Shown in pieces: positions 8,622 through 17,604 of a DNA stretch of 34,102 bases (positions are counted from its first letter, which is position 1; the number at the start of each line of letters is the position of its first letter). Under the pieces are notes generated by a model. It saw nothing but the letters and a program-made list of their open reading frames with translations. It had not been told where the DNA came from and made no database searches. Location: positions 1-34,102 of the forward strand of contig CALGGV010000103.1 in the NCBI GenBank assembly GCA_937915725.1. Reading direction: 5' to 3'. The DNA is from an uncultured Selenomonadales bacterium. GTDB taxonomy: Bacteria; Bacillota; Negativicutes; Selenomonadales; Selenomonadaceae. Made by a program: the position numbers and the translations under genes.

Positions 8622-10685
8622 TCAAGTTTCAAAAATTGCCAAAAGTGCCGTTTCAAATGCCGCGCGCAGTTTTGACATATTATCAATTTTGTAAGCTCTG
8701 TCAGGGCTTGACATTTTCTTGATAAAACCTTCTTTGATTCTGTTACCTGCGCCGATTGTAGCTATGAGAATACCGGAATTTTTCATTTTCGTTGCGTAAT
8801 TTAAAACTAAATTTTCGTCGAAGGGGTCGCCGTCAGTAACGATTATCACAACTTTTTTATTGGAACTTGCGGCTAAATCTTGATCTGCGAATTTCAGCGC
8901 GTCAACTAAATTTGTGCCGCCGTCCGCGTCAATACCACGCAGGGCATTTTTCAAGCGGTTTACATCTTGCGTTAAAGGAACAAGCCGCCTAACGTAAGAA
9001 TCGAAAGTTATAAAGCCCATTTTGTGAACGCTGAAATCAATCATATCAGTAAAAAGAATTTCGCAGGCGTGCTTTGCCTCACGAATTGCAACGCCGTCCA
9101 TACTTCCGGAAGTGTCCAAAAGTAACATAAAATCTATCGCCGCTTGAATTTTTTTACGTGCGGGTTTTTCGCCCTTTTTAATTTCAACCACTCTACTGAT
9201 ACCGCTGTTTTCATCTTGCGCCATAACAACAACCGCGCCGCTTTGATCGTAGCTGAAAGTTACTTTGATATTTGGAACGCCCGCCGGAGCCGGAGGAATA
9301 TTTTCAAGTGAAACATCGCCGTAATATTCGTGAACTTCAATATCTTCAACATTTTCTTTATCGCTTGCCGCCTCATAAATATAAATTGGTACGGTAGTTT
9401 GATTATTTTGAACGGTTGTATAAATCTTAGAAAATTCACAGGGGTAAGTTGCGCCTTTGTTGATAATTTTTGAGAGAATCATTTTCTTTCTATCCGGCGA
9501 AAGAACTTCGACGCCGAGTGAATGTGAAATTATATCTTTCAAATGAATACTATCCGGCGTAATTATTCCCGCGTTGATAGATTCAGAAACTAAACAAGCT
9601 CCAACTGCAACGAGTGTATCCAATTCAAGCTGTGAATCCGGTCTTTTGCCAAAAATTTTTTCGACTTCAGATTTAATTTTGGGAATGTAGCAACTGCCGC
9701 CCGCCAAAATTACTGTACCAATTTCATTAAGCGTGAATTTATCACTTTCTTCAATAAATTTTTTGATACGAGAAATAATTTTGTCGAAAAGCGGCGCACA
9801 AATATTTTCAAAATCTGCGCGCGTCAATTCAATATTAAAATCGTAAGTTTTGCCTTGATGGTGGAAAAGCGCGGGTAAAGTTATTTCGCAATTTTCGGCG
9901 GAGCTTAAATCGATTTTGGCAGTTTCTGCGGCATCACGGACGCGCCCTGTCATTGAGTAATATTCATTGTAAGCAAGCCCGGATTTTTCAGGATTAGACA
10001 AATCTAAGCCTAAATCATCTTGAATGACGCCAATTAAATAATTGTAAAGCATTTTGTCGAAATTATCGCCGCCAAGTTTTTTATCGCCGTCAACATCAAG
10101 TGCAAGGTAAGTATGTGTAGATTGTTCAGCTTGCAAAACGCTAATATCAAAAGTACCGCCGCCCAAATCCACGACAAAAATTTTTTCGTCAAGTTCAAGC
10201 GTGCGAACTGCCGCAACTGCCGCCGCCATTGGCTCGGTAATAATTTGCAAAACGTTGAATCCTGCCGCCGCGCCGGCTTTTTTAGTTTCGTCCTTTTGGT
10301 TGCCGGTAAAATACGCAGGAACAGTTATAACCGCGTTAATTGTAGTTTCCGGCGGGCATTTCATTTTCTGAATAATTTTTCTTTTAACTTCCTTTAAAAT
10401 TTCGGTTGCAACTTCAGTTGGAGTAAAAGTTTTGCCGCGAATTGTCCACGTTTTTTGGGGGTCTGCCATATAAGTTTTTGACGAAAGAACAGCCGTGCGC
10501 GGATCCATTACGGCGTTTCTTTTGGCAACTTTGCCAACAATAATACTTCCATCTTCATCAACCGATAACGCTGAAGGGAGCATTTTTTTGCCGCTAAATT
10601 TAATAAAATCAAGTCTGCCGCTTTTCAAATAACAAGCAAGGGTATTCGTTGTGCCTAAGTCAATCCCTACGAAAATTTCACTCAT
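8622..10685 (-). CDS. DnaK-like Hsp70 fused to a von Willebrand factor A domain
   Basis: 687 residues. Residues 1 to ~500 are a near-canonical DnaK: GIDLGTTNT at 7-15, ITVPAYF near 120, VVDLGGGTFDIS at 171-182, LGGDNFD, LAGGSCYIP, and a beta substrate-binding region with KGATYPCEF. The usual alpha-helical lid is replaced by a vWA domain from about 515. The vWA MIDAS is complete: DTSGS at 524-528, the Thr of GGTN near 591, and TDGD at 617-620. The vWA domain probably gives metal-dependent docking to a partner while the Hsp70 part binds clients. The ATG follows AAAGGAG. This is the best-conserved of the five Hsp70s here and the one most likely to have full ATPase activity. Confidence 0.92.
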   Translation of the reverse strand: MSEIFVGIDLGTTNTLACYLKSGRLDFIKFSGKKMLPSALSVDEDGSIIVGKVAKRNAVMDPRTAVLSSKTYMADPQKTWTIRGKTFTPTEVATEILKEVKRKIIQKMKCPPETTINAVITVPAYFTGNQKDETKKAGAAAGFNVLQIITEPMAAAVAAVRTLELDEKIFVVDLGGGTFDISVLQAEQSTHTYLALDVDGDKKLGGDNFDKMLYNYLIGVIQDDLGLDLSNPEKSGLAYNEYYSMTGRVRDAAETAKIDLSSAENCEITLPALFHHQGKTYDFNIELTRADFENICAPLFDKIISRIKKFIEESDKFTLNEIGTVILAGGSCYIPKIKSEVEKIFGKRPDSQLELDTLVAVGACLVSESINAGIITPDSIHLKDIISHSLGVEVLSPDRKKMILSKIINKGATYPCEFSKIYTTVQNNQTTVPIYIYEAASDKENVEDIEVHEYYGDVSLENIPPAPAGVPNIKVTFSYDQSGAVVVMAQDENSGISRVVEIKKGEKPARKKIQAAIDFMLLLDTSGSMDGVAIREAKHACEILFTDMIDFSVHKMGFITFDSYVRRLVPLTQDVNRLKNALRGIDADGGTNLVDALKFADQDLAASSNKKVVIIVTDGDPFDENLVLNYATKMKNSGILIATIGAGNRIKEGFIKKMSSPDRAYKIDNMSKLRAAFETALLAIFET

Positions 10686-10700
10686 TAAATTACGTCTCCT

Positions 10701-11570
10701 TTAAAATTTACCGTCATTATAAAAATCTTTAAAACTGCCGCCGGACTGTGAAGGCGCGCCGTCCTTGTCATCATCTTGTTGAGAAATTTTAATTTCTTCC
10801 TGCGGTTGCTGTTCATTTTCAAGATTTTCAGCTTGTGAAGGTACGCCGCCGTTATTTTTGCGCAAATTTTCATTTTCTTCCTGAAGGCGTTTATTTTTTT
10901 CTTGCAACGTTTGTTTATCAATTCCGGCAAAGTAAACTTTTTTATTTAAACCTTCTTTTTCTTTCTTGAGAGTTTCAATTTCGGAATTTTTATTGTTAAT
11001 TTCGCCGTTCAGCCTGTCAATTTCGCCCTGTAATTTTTGCTGTAACTCTCTTTTTTCGGCGTCGAATTTTGCGGCGGCTTGTCTAAGACTTTCATAACCG
11101 GCGGCTTTTCCACGCAAATCAGATTCTTCAGCTTGAAATTTTTTGCGTTCATCTTCAAAGGCGGCGCGGGCTTGTTCAAACTGCCTTTCATTTTCTTTAA
11201 GTTTTCTTTCGCGTTCGTCAAGGCGTTCTTTTTGAGTCTTCAAGTCTCTTTCAATCGTTTCAAGTTGCAATACCAATTTATTGTTATAATCGCCGTATTC
11301 TCTCAACTGTTGCTGAAAATTTTTTCCTTGAGTCAAAATATTATTTTCCAATACGCCGATTTTATTTTTCAAATTTGTAATTTCGTTATTTTTAGCTTTA
11401 ATATTTTGTTCGTTTGAAATTTTCAAAGTTGAAATTTCGGAGTCTTTGCGGGCGTTTAAATCTTGCGCCTTTTTCAATTCGTTGTAGTAGTAATTGGCGA
11501 AATTGTACATATAATTTAAAATTCCGCGCAAATCTTCAAAATTTTGTTTTTCTTCAGGATTAGTGCTCAA
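10701..11570 (-). CDS. Long coiled-coil protein with a low-complexity tail
   Basis: 289 residues, no recognised enzyme motif. Residues ~30-245 are strongly charged heptad coiled coil (runs such as LKENERQFEQARAAFEDER). The tail is Gln/Asp/Ser-rich and contains two related short blocks (GGVPSQAE and DGAPSQSGG), ending SFKDFYNDGKF. The start is TTG with a GAGGAGG ribosome binding site that lies inside the end of the 61-residue gene, and the two overlap by four bases. It is followed 15 bp later by the DnaK-vWA gene. It could be a scaffold or a GrpE-like cofactor for the neighbouring Hsp70s, but I see no GrpE beta-domain here. Confidence 0.8.
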   Translation of the reverse strand: MSTNPEEKQNFEDLRGILNYMYNFANYYYNELKKAQDLNARKDSEISTLKISNEQNIKAKNNEITNLKNKIGVLENNILTQGKNFQQQLREYGDYNNKLVLQLETIERDLKTQKERLDERERKLKENERQFEQARAAFEDERKKFQAEESDLRGKAAGYESLRQAAAKFDAEKRELQQKLQGEIDRLNGEINNKNSEIETLKKEKEGLNKKVYFAGIDKQTLQEKNKRLQEENENLRKNNGGVPSQAENLENEQQPQEEIKISQQDDDKDGAPSQSGGSFKDFYNDGKF

Positions 11571-11752
11571 AATTTTTCCTCCTCACTGTTGGACTTGTTC
11601 AAAATTTCCTGCAAACTCTCGCGCAGATTTTTATAACGGCGATTGGCATCTTCCAATTTTTTATCTTTGTCATTGGAAATATTTTGCAGTGACGCCAAAA
11701 TTTCTGTACCATAATTAAAAAGCGCGTCCAAAGTTTCTTTTTTGTACTCCAT
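11567..11752 (-). CDS. Small helical protein (61 residues)
   Basis: A short acidic/basic helical protein with no recognised family. It sits three bases after the upstream Hsp70 stop and overlaps the next gene by four bases. Its ribosome binding site (AAGGTGGGA) is formed by the last codons of the Hsp70 gene. The tight coupling on both sides is the main reason to accept it as real. It may partner with the coiled-coil protein encoded next. Confidence 0.65.
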   Translation of the reverse strand: MEYKKETLDALFNYGTEILASLQNISNDKDKKLEDANRRYKNLRESLQEILNKSNSEEEKF

Positions 11753-11755
11753 AGG

Positions 11756-13267
11756 TTATCCCACCTTAACAAATTTTTCTTCGATAAGTTTAGGCTCGTC
11801 GCTGTCCGGCGGAAATTCAAAAAATTTCATATGAATTTTCCCGCTACTGTCGGTTTTCATTTTGAAAAGAATTGCATCTTCAACGCTGTAAAGATTTTTA
11901 TCAAGTTCAACGTCGCACATAAAAATAACTTCTTCACTGTCCAGCGGCAATTTAAATTCATTGCTGAAACTTTGATAAACTGCAACGCGCCAATTATTTT
12001 TTTCAAGTTCAGAAATTAAAAGCGATTCAAAACGTGTAACAAATCCGCTAATTTCGTTGCGTTTAATGTAGCGTGTAAAATTTTTATTTTTGGCCAGACC
12101 AATGCTGTAAGGAATGACATTTTTAATTGTGACGCCGGAATTTTCTTTTTCAATCGTGTAACGATATTTCGCCGCGCCCTTCGCCACGCCCATATAAATT
12201 TCATCCGGCGGTAAATCAAAATCTTCACAATCAAAAACTTCCGCGCCAAAATAATCTGTCAGCATTTCCAAAAAATAACTAATCGTCGAAGTGCCGCCAA
12301 AAGGTTTTACCGCCGTAACTTCGCTTTTTTTAATTTTTGCATCTTCAAAAAGTTCCTCAAATACCGCAATAATTTTTTCCTTGATTTTAATTTTCTCAAG
12401 CACAGAAATAATTTCATCTTTCGTCAAATTAAATTCAATAAGCCCGCCTTCATTATCTTTGACAAATTCTGACATTGAATCTTCATCATCTTCAAAAATA
12501 CTTTCTTTGATACTTTCAATGGCGTTGAGAAATTCGATTTTGGGCGTGCCGTTGTCCAAAATTTTTTTTACTTCGTCGGCGTATTTAACCATAAAAATAT
12601 TTTCAAAAATCGCCTTGTCAATATCAAGCCCGCCAAATTTTAAACCCGCCGCGGCAAGTTCAGTAAATCTTAATTCATCATCGGCACGTTCAATCCTAAA
12701 CAAACTTAAATCAAGCGTGGAGCCGCCAAAATCAAAAATTAAAACTGTCTGCTTATCCTCATCTTGCAAAAAATCTTCAAGCGAAAACATTGCGGCGAAA
12801 GGCTCGGTAATAACCGTTGTAACGGGAATACCTGCATCAAGTGCCGCCTGTTTTATCAAATTTTTTTGCACTTCAGAAAAAGAAACGGGCGCGGTTATCG
12901 TCACGTCAAAATCTTTTTCACCGGCAAATTGATTCGTGATTGTTCGCCAAATACAATCTAAAATATCTTTGACAACTTCAGCGGCGTTGACTTCGCGCCC
13001 TAAATTTTCAATGTACTTGCTCCAATTTTTCTTTGAAATTTTCGGCTTAATCTGCCAAACTTTATTTTGGGGCTTGCCGTCTCTTTTGGCGATTTTTCCG
13101 ACAATATTTTCAAGTTTGCCTTTGTGTTTGTCGTACAAAATAATATTTGGAATGTATTCTTTACCGCTCTGTTGTTTATCCAATCTGATTGATAATTCTC
13201 TGCCGTTATTAATTTGAAAAGCTTTAATATTGCACGCGCCAAAATCTATTCCAATATAAGTTTTCAT
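11756..13267 (-). CDS. Divergent Hsp70-like ATPase
   Basis: 503 residues with an Hsp70 nucleotide-binding fold: GIDFGACN at 6-13 (phosphate 1; canonical GIDLGTTN, so the two Thr are lost), ITAPVSF..VQK near 124, ITEPFAAM near 153, IFDFGGSTLDLS at 177-188 (phosphate 2) and a KPFGGTST adenosine-type motif. The C-terminal ~120 residues are short and beta-like, with no lid. The loss of the phosphate-1 Thr residues suggests slow or absent hydrolysis, so it may act as a nucleotide-bound structural subunit. The ATG overlaps the stop of the membrane-anchored gene (ATGA). Confidence 0.87.
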   Translation of the reverse strand: MKTYIGIDFGACNIKAFQINNGRELSIRLDKQQSGKEYIPNIILYDKHKGKLENIVGKIAKRDGKPQNKVWQIKPKISKKNWSKYIENLGREVNAAEVVKDILDCIWRTITNQFAGEKDFDVTITAPVSFSEVQKNLIKQAALDAGIPVTTVITEPFAAMFSLEDFLQDEDKQTVLIFDFGGSTLDLSLFRIERADDELRFTELAAAGLKFGGLDIDKAIFENIFMVKYADEVKKILDNGTPKIEFLNAIESIKESIFEDDEDSMSEFVKDNEGGLIEFNLTKDEIISVLEKIKIKEKIIAVFEELFEDAKIKKSEVTAVKPFGGTSTISYFLEMLTDYFGAEVFDCEDFDLPPDEIYMGVAKGAAKYRYTIEKENSGVTIKNVIPYSIGLAKNKNFTRYIKRNEISGFVTRFESLLISELEKNNWRVAVYQSFSNEFKLPLDSEEVIFMCDVELDKNLYSVEDAILFKMKTDSSGKIHMKFFEFPPDSDEPKLIEEKFVKVG

Positions 13268-14388
13268 TTTGTTCCCCCGTTAAATTGAAGTACAATCATT
13301 GCGCCGTCAAAATTGCACCTTTCAATTTCTTCATCGTCCGTCAGATAATCCAAAAAATACGGCAGCCTTTCAACTTCATCAATCAATTTATCTTCAGTTT
13401 TTTGGGCGGTATCTTTTTTTACAATTTCCATTTTTTCTAAGTCACTGCGTTGCATAATTTTTTTCGGCTCAATAAATTCTGTGTAGACGTGGCAAGCCGC
13501 AAGATATTTGTTGACTTTAGACAGAAACTCGGAATAAAATTCAAGATTTTCATTTTTGCCGCGATAAATTGAAACGGGCAGTGTTGCCAAAAAATATTTT
13601 TTCAGTACGTCGAAAAAGGCGTTGCTTACTTCTTCAGAAAAATTTTCTTCGTCGAATTTGCCGCGCCTTACTTTATCAGCAAATTTTTGAATATTATTTT
13701 GGTAATTTTTTATAAGGCGAATGAAATTATCTTTCTTGTTAAATTTGGAATTTTTGAGGAAAGAAATTATTTCTGAAAGATTTTCAATAGTTGTCAAAAC
13801 TTTATCAGCGGCGGCGGAGTTTGTGAAAAGCGGCTGATTATTTTTTTGGAGTTGGAAATTTTTAATTGTTAATTCCGGAACGGGCGGCGGCGTAGTATCG
13901 CCAATTTTATTTTCAAGTTGTTTGATACGTTTTTCATAGGCGGCATTTAAATTTTTTTGTTCGTCAAGCTGTTGTGAAAACTGCGCGAGGATTTTATTTT
14001 GTTCAGAAATTTGAATTTCAAGCGCGGAAATTTTTTGCTGTAAACTTTGTAAATCCGGAATTTGCGGCAAGCTGTCGATTTTTCTTTCAAGTTCCTTGAC
14101 GCCGGAAATTGTGGCGTAATTTTTTAACGCGGCTTGAAAATCTTTTTGAATTTGTTGTTGCAATGAGTAGGAAAAATTATTTAAATCGCCTTGTGTCACG
14201 TAATTTTGAAGGATAAAATTCAGCCTTTCAATTTCTTTTTGAAGGTCGGCAATAATTTTTTCGTCTTGTGCAATTCTTGATTCAGTATCCGGCAAACTTT
14301 TTTTCAAATTGTCAAATTTATTTTCCAAGCCGCTTGAAACAAAAAATCCAATTAAGCCGAGTAAACCGAGCAAGCCGATATACTCCAT
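13264..14388 (-). CDS. Membrane-anchored coiled-coil accessory protein, paralogue of the next upstream gene
   Basis: 374 residues. Residues ~4-20 form one Gly/Leu-rich transmembrane segment (GLLGLLGLIGFFVSS) right at the N-terminus. Residues 22-170 are coiled coil, followed by a Pro-rich break (TTPPPVPE) and a helical C-terminal domain. That domain aligns with the C-terminal domain of the 325-residue neighbour: NLSEIISFLKN...FIRLIKNYQNNIQK against DLHELINFFES...FLNSIKNYKNILDK. The gene begins immediately after the neighbour's TAA and overlaps the following Hsp70 gene. It could tether the Hsp70 machinery to the cytoplasmic membrane. The function is otherwise unknown. Confidence 0.82.
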   Translation of the reverse strand: MEYIGLLGLLGLIGFFVSSGLENKFDNLKKSLPDTESRIAQDEKIIADLQKEIERLNFILQNYVTQGDLNNFSYSLQQQIQKDFQAALKNYATISGVKELERKIDSLPQIPDLQSLQQKISALEIQISEQNKILAQFSQQLDEQKNLNAAYEKRIKQLENKIGDTTPPPVPELTIKNFQLQKNNQPLFTNSAAADKVLTTIENLSEIISFLKNSKFNKKDNFIRLIKNYQNNIQKFADKVRRGKFDEENFSEEVSNAFFDVLKKYFLATLPVSIYRGKNENLEFYSEFLSKVNKYLAACHVYTEFIEPKKIMQRSDLEKMEIVKKDTAQKTEDKLIDEVERLPYFLDYLTDDEEIERCNFDGAMIVLQFNGGTK

Positions 14389-15366
14389 TTAATTACCCTC
14401 CCCAAATCGATAAACTGTACATTCGCCGTCAATCCAAAACTTTTCAACATTGCCGTTTTCGTCGTAGTACCGGAAATAATACGGCTGAATTGAAATTTCT
14501 GAAATACGATTATCTAAATCTTGCCGCCACGTAGGAATAAAATTAGCGTCCATATGTTCCCGCCAATTTCGATAATTATCGCCCGCCTTAGCATCTGCAG
14601 ATTTAAGACCGATATTTTCAAAATATTTTTTTACCAGCCTGTCAATTTCAACATAATAACTGCGCGACTCTTTACCTTGCCCTTTAAGCCCCGGCGCGTA
14701 CCCTCTTAAAAAAGTGTAAAAGCGTTGCTGTATAACCTCAACAGCCCTTTCAAGAAAAACCGTTGCCGAACGTTCAGCGGGCGCGGAAAGTTTTTTATCT
14801 AAAATGTTTTTGTAATTTTTGATTGAATTAAGAAATTGCGGACTTTGAGAATCTTTTCTGCTCTCAAAAAAATTTATCAATTCGTGTAAATCTGTCACAG
14901 TTAATTGAAATTGTTTCCACTCCAACAAGCCTGTAATTTTTATGATAACGTCTTTTTTGGGAGCAACGGGGGGATAATTTGTTTGATTTTGAATGTAACG
15001 CGGCTTTCTCGGTTGCTGATTAATTCCATAATTTGCCACAGATTCAAGTGAATTTGTTTTTGGCGGCGCAGGTTGCCAATAGGGGGTTTTTGTCGAAATT
15101 GTCGGCGGCGGATTTTCAACTTTCTGTTTTGAAAAATCTTCCCCAAAATCAAAAAGCGGCGAAGAATTATAATTTTTAGGTTTATTTCTGTGGCTTAAAA
15201 TTTCTGTTGGGGAATTATCGCCATAACGTTGCTTTAATTCTTGTGGTGAAATATTTTTAGGCGGCGCAGTTGTAACTTCATTTTGGGGCGATTTACTTTC
15301 GGCACGGCTTATAATTTTTTCTAACTTTTGCCTACCTCTTTGAAACAACATTTGAAAAGGATTCAT
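14389..15366 (-). CDS. Accessory protein with a disordered N-terminus and a domain shared with the adjacent gene
   Basis: 325 residues, no named family recognised. Residues 1 to ~135 are Pro/Asn/Gln-rich and probably disordered. Residues ~140-260 are the helical domain also found in the membrane-anchored neighbour. The end is a small beta-like segment (YYFRYYDENGNVEKFWIDGE). I chose the ATG at 15366 because the TGGAG ribosome binding site is eight bases away; the GTG at 15375 overlaps that site. It sits between two Hsp70 genes, which suggests an Hsp70 cofactor or client adaptor. Confidence 0.78.
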   Translation of the reverse strand: MNPFQMLFQRGRQKLEKIISRAESKSPQNEVTTAPPKNISPQELKQRYGDNSPTEILSHRNKPKNYNSSPLFDFGEDFSKQKVENPPPTISTKTPYWQPAPPKTNSLESVANYGINQQPRKPRYIQNQTNYPPVAPKKDVIIKITGLLEWKQFQLTVTDLHELINFFESRKDSQSPQFLNSIKNYKNILDKKLSAPAERSATVFLERAVEVIQQRFYTFLRGYAPGLKGQGKESRSYYVEIDRLVKKYFENIGLKSADAKAGDNYRNWREHMDANFIPTWRQDLDNRISEISIQPYYFRYYDENGNVEKFWIDGECTVYRFGEGN

Positions 15367-15371
15367 TGCAA

Positions 15372-16955
15372 TCACTCCAGATCGCTTTTTTTCTTAAAGT
15401 TCATAGATTCACTTTGAATTTTTTTGCCGGAGCTGTCTTTAAGTTCAACGTTAATATCAAGCGTGCCGTCTTTTTGCGCGGTAAAAGTCACTTCAACTTG
15501 AACTTCAGACGCCTTTAAATTCGGCGGCAAATTTTCAATCATAATCGAATTAATTTCCTCAATGCCGTCATCTATGGCAAAAATTGCATTGGGATAATTT
15601 TTTATATCACGTTCGTAATATTTAATTTCAAATTTTTGCAAATTGTCTTGTGAAAGAGAAAAAGTTCTTTTCTGCGTGCAAGGTAACGGCGTATCTTCGG
15701 GAATGATAGGTTGAAATTTGCCAAAAAATACGCCTTCAGTTGCAACAGTTCCCATTTGCACTGTTGTTACATTTGTAGACAAATTGTCAGAATCTGCATA
15801 ACGTTTGGCGTAAATCGCCGCGCCGCGTGAAATTAAAGTTGAAACGTCGTCACAAAAAACAATATCTTGACTTTGCAGACGGCTTGCTAAAGTTTCCTTA
15901 ACCAGCGGGATATTTGAACTGCCGCCCGCCAAAACTATTTGATCAATTTTTTCAACGTCTTTTTCATCTTTGGCGCGCTGAATCGTCTGCATTGTTATAT
16001 CAACTGTCCTATCAATGTATTCACTGATATAATTTTCAAATTCTTCACGGCTAAATTCAACCGTAATTTGTTCATTGACTCCGCCCGGCAAAATAAAATT
16101 AAAATTTGTAGAAATTTCTTCAGCGTCTGAAAGATCTTCCTTGATTGTATTTGCGGCGTTCCAAATTTCTTTCATATTTTTCTTGTAGTCAGTCAAAGAA
16201 ATTTCGCACTCTTCCGCGTCAAAATCATCTTCATTAAAAGGAAAATCCGCGCCGTAATCGTCGTTAATTTTGTTTAAAATTTCCTCTGCCAAAACTGCGG
16301 TTAAAGTGTTGCCGCCCAAATATTTATCGCCGCCGGTTGTAATTTCCTCAAAAACCCCGCCTTTTCTGTGAACTATGGAAACGTCGAAAGTACCGCCGCC
16401 AAAATCGTAAACCAAAATTACAGCGTCAGAATCTTCATCACCTTGAGAATCTTCATAAGCAATAGCCGCCGCCGTCGGTTCAGCCGCAACTTTTACGTTA
16501 TCTAAATTTGCCGCCATTGCCGCTTTTTTTATATTGTCTTTTTCAGTTGAATTGAAATTTGCGGGAACGGTAATAACTGCGCGATCTATGCAGCCCTCAA
16601 CGGCTCCAAATTCTTTCAGTAATTTAATTTCTATTCCTTCAACAATTTTGCTAAGAAAAAGTTGGGCAATATCCATAAATTTCTTTTCAAAAGGTTTTCC
16701 TTCTTCCGGAAAAATTTCGTATTTGTCGGAAGAGCCGATTTTTGGTTTAAAATTATCTGCGCCGGCTTGCGGCTTTTCAGCCAAAAATTTTTTAGCTTTT
16801 TCGCCAATAAAATATTCATCTTGACTTTGAAAATAAATTACCGTAGGAATAATTTTTTTTGAATCGTAGCGCAACTGTTGCAAGTTGCCGCTTTTATTGA
16901 CATACGAGACAACGGTATTTGTTGTGCCAAAATCAATTCCAATTTCTTTTCCCAT
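15372..16955 (-). CDS. DnaK-like Hsp70, short form without a lid
   Basis: 527 residues. The N-terminal ATPase domain is well conserved: GIDFGTTNTVVSYV at the start, ITVPANFNSTEKD near 120, VAAEPTAAAIAYE near 155, VYDFGGGTFDVS near 180, GGDKYLGGN near 207 and LAGGSSNIPLV near 345. The last ~130 residues match a DnaK beta substrate-binding half (PLPCTQKRTFS), but the helical lid is absent, so client binding should be more open and dynamic than in housekeeping DnaK. The ATG at 16955 has the better spacing to AAAGGGA; an ATG two codons upstream is almost on top of that site. Confidence 0.9.
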   Translation of the reverse strand: MGKEIGIDFGTTNTVVSYVNKSGNLQQLRYDSKKIIPTVIYFQSQDEYFIGEKAKKFLAEKPQAGADNFKPKIGSSDKYEIFPEEGKPFEKKFMDIAQLFLSKIVEGIEIKLLKEFGAVEGCIDRAVITVPANFNSTEKDNIKKAAMAANLDNVKVAAEPTAAAIAYEDSQGDEDSDAVILVYDFGGGTFDVSIVHRKGGVFEEITTGGDKYLGGNTLTAVLAEEILNKINDDYGADFPFNEDDFDAEECEISLTDYKKNMKEIWNAANTIKEDLSDAEEISTNFNFILPGGVNEQITVEFSREEFENYISEYIDRTVDITMQTIQRAKDEKDVEKIDQIVLAGGSSNIPLVKETLASRLQSQDIVFCDDVSTLISRGAAIYAKRYADSDNLSTNVTTVQMGTVATEGVFFGKFQPIIPEDTPLPCTQKRTFSLSQDNLQKFEIKYYERDIKNYPNAIFAIDDGIEEINSIMIENLPPNLKASEVQVEVTFTAQKDGTLDINVELKDSSGKKIQSESMNFKKKSDLE

Positions 16956-16968
16956 AAGCATTTCCCTT

Positions 16969-17604
16969 TCAATAAATCACAAGTTCATCAAGTTTCATAG
17001 TTTCTTCAGCGTCGATTATTCCAAAATGACAATTCCAAAAAATTTCGTAATTTGCGCCCATATCAAAAAGAAAAAAAATTAAAAGCTCCAAAATTTTTTC
17101 ATTGTGTTCAGAATATCGCGCAGGAATGCAGAATAAAAATTTTTGTTCCCATTCGTAAAAATAAAATTTCGTCATTGGAAAAAATTGAAGTACCGCCTCA
17201 AAGAAAAAAATTTGCAAGCCCTGCGCCGCCTCGTGTCTTTGTAAGTAGATTAAAAATTTCCGCCGTTCATTTTCATTCAGCGATAAGTAAAGTTGCCGCG
17301 CTTTTTCGCCGTAAAATTCAGCACAAATTTCCGCGTCAAGTTTACGTTCCAAAATTGAACTTAAATGAATCCCGCTTTTTAAATCCAACTGTGCGAGGTA
17401 ATGCAGTAAACAATTTTCAAGTTGTTCAAATTTGGGGGCTTGAGGATTTTCAAAGAGCGGCGAAAAAATTTCCCAAAAACGCGGTATGGGATTTACGCCA
17501 ATTTTTTTTGTGGTGGCGTGTCCAATTTCCAAATACGGCGATAAAGGCTTTTCGTCAATATAAAAATCATTTTCCGCGCTGTAATTTTGCCAAATGTATT
17601 TCAA
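16969..17604 (-). CDS. Unknown protein, candidate baseplate component
   Basis: 211 residues, rich in aromatic residues, no enzyme motif. It ends in a compact acidic segment (FGIIDAEETMKLDELVIY). It starts at a TTG that overlaps the stop of the 423-residue gene by four bases, so the two are translationally coupled and probably act together. Its position, in the same direction between the VgrG/tube/sheath genes and the first Hsp70 of the second block, makes a baseplate role plausible (compare paired TssF/TssG-type proteins). I see no direct similarity to those families, so this is inference from context. Confidence 0.5.
   Translation of the reverse strand: MKYIWQNYSAENDFYIDEKPLSPYLEIGHATTKKIGVNPIPRFWEIFSPLFENPQAPKFEQLENCLLHYLAQLDLKSGIHLSSILERKLDAEICAEFYGEKARQLYLSLNENERRKFLIYLQRHEAAQGLQIFFFEAVLQFFPMTKFYFYEWEQKFLFCIPARYSEHNEKILELLIFFLFDMGANYEIFWNCHFGIIDAEETMKLDELVIY

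Noticed and set aside
12291..12932. A 213-codon plus-strand open frame opposite the divergent Hsp70 gene
   Set aside because: It is the complement of well-conserved Hsp70 coding sequence, is Ser-rich as antisense frames here are, and has no ribosome binding site.
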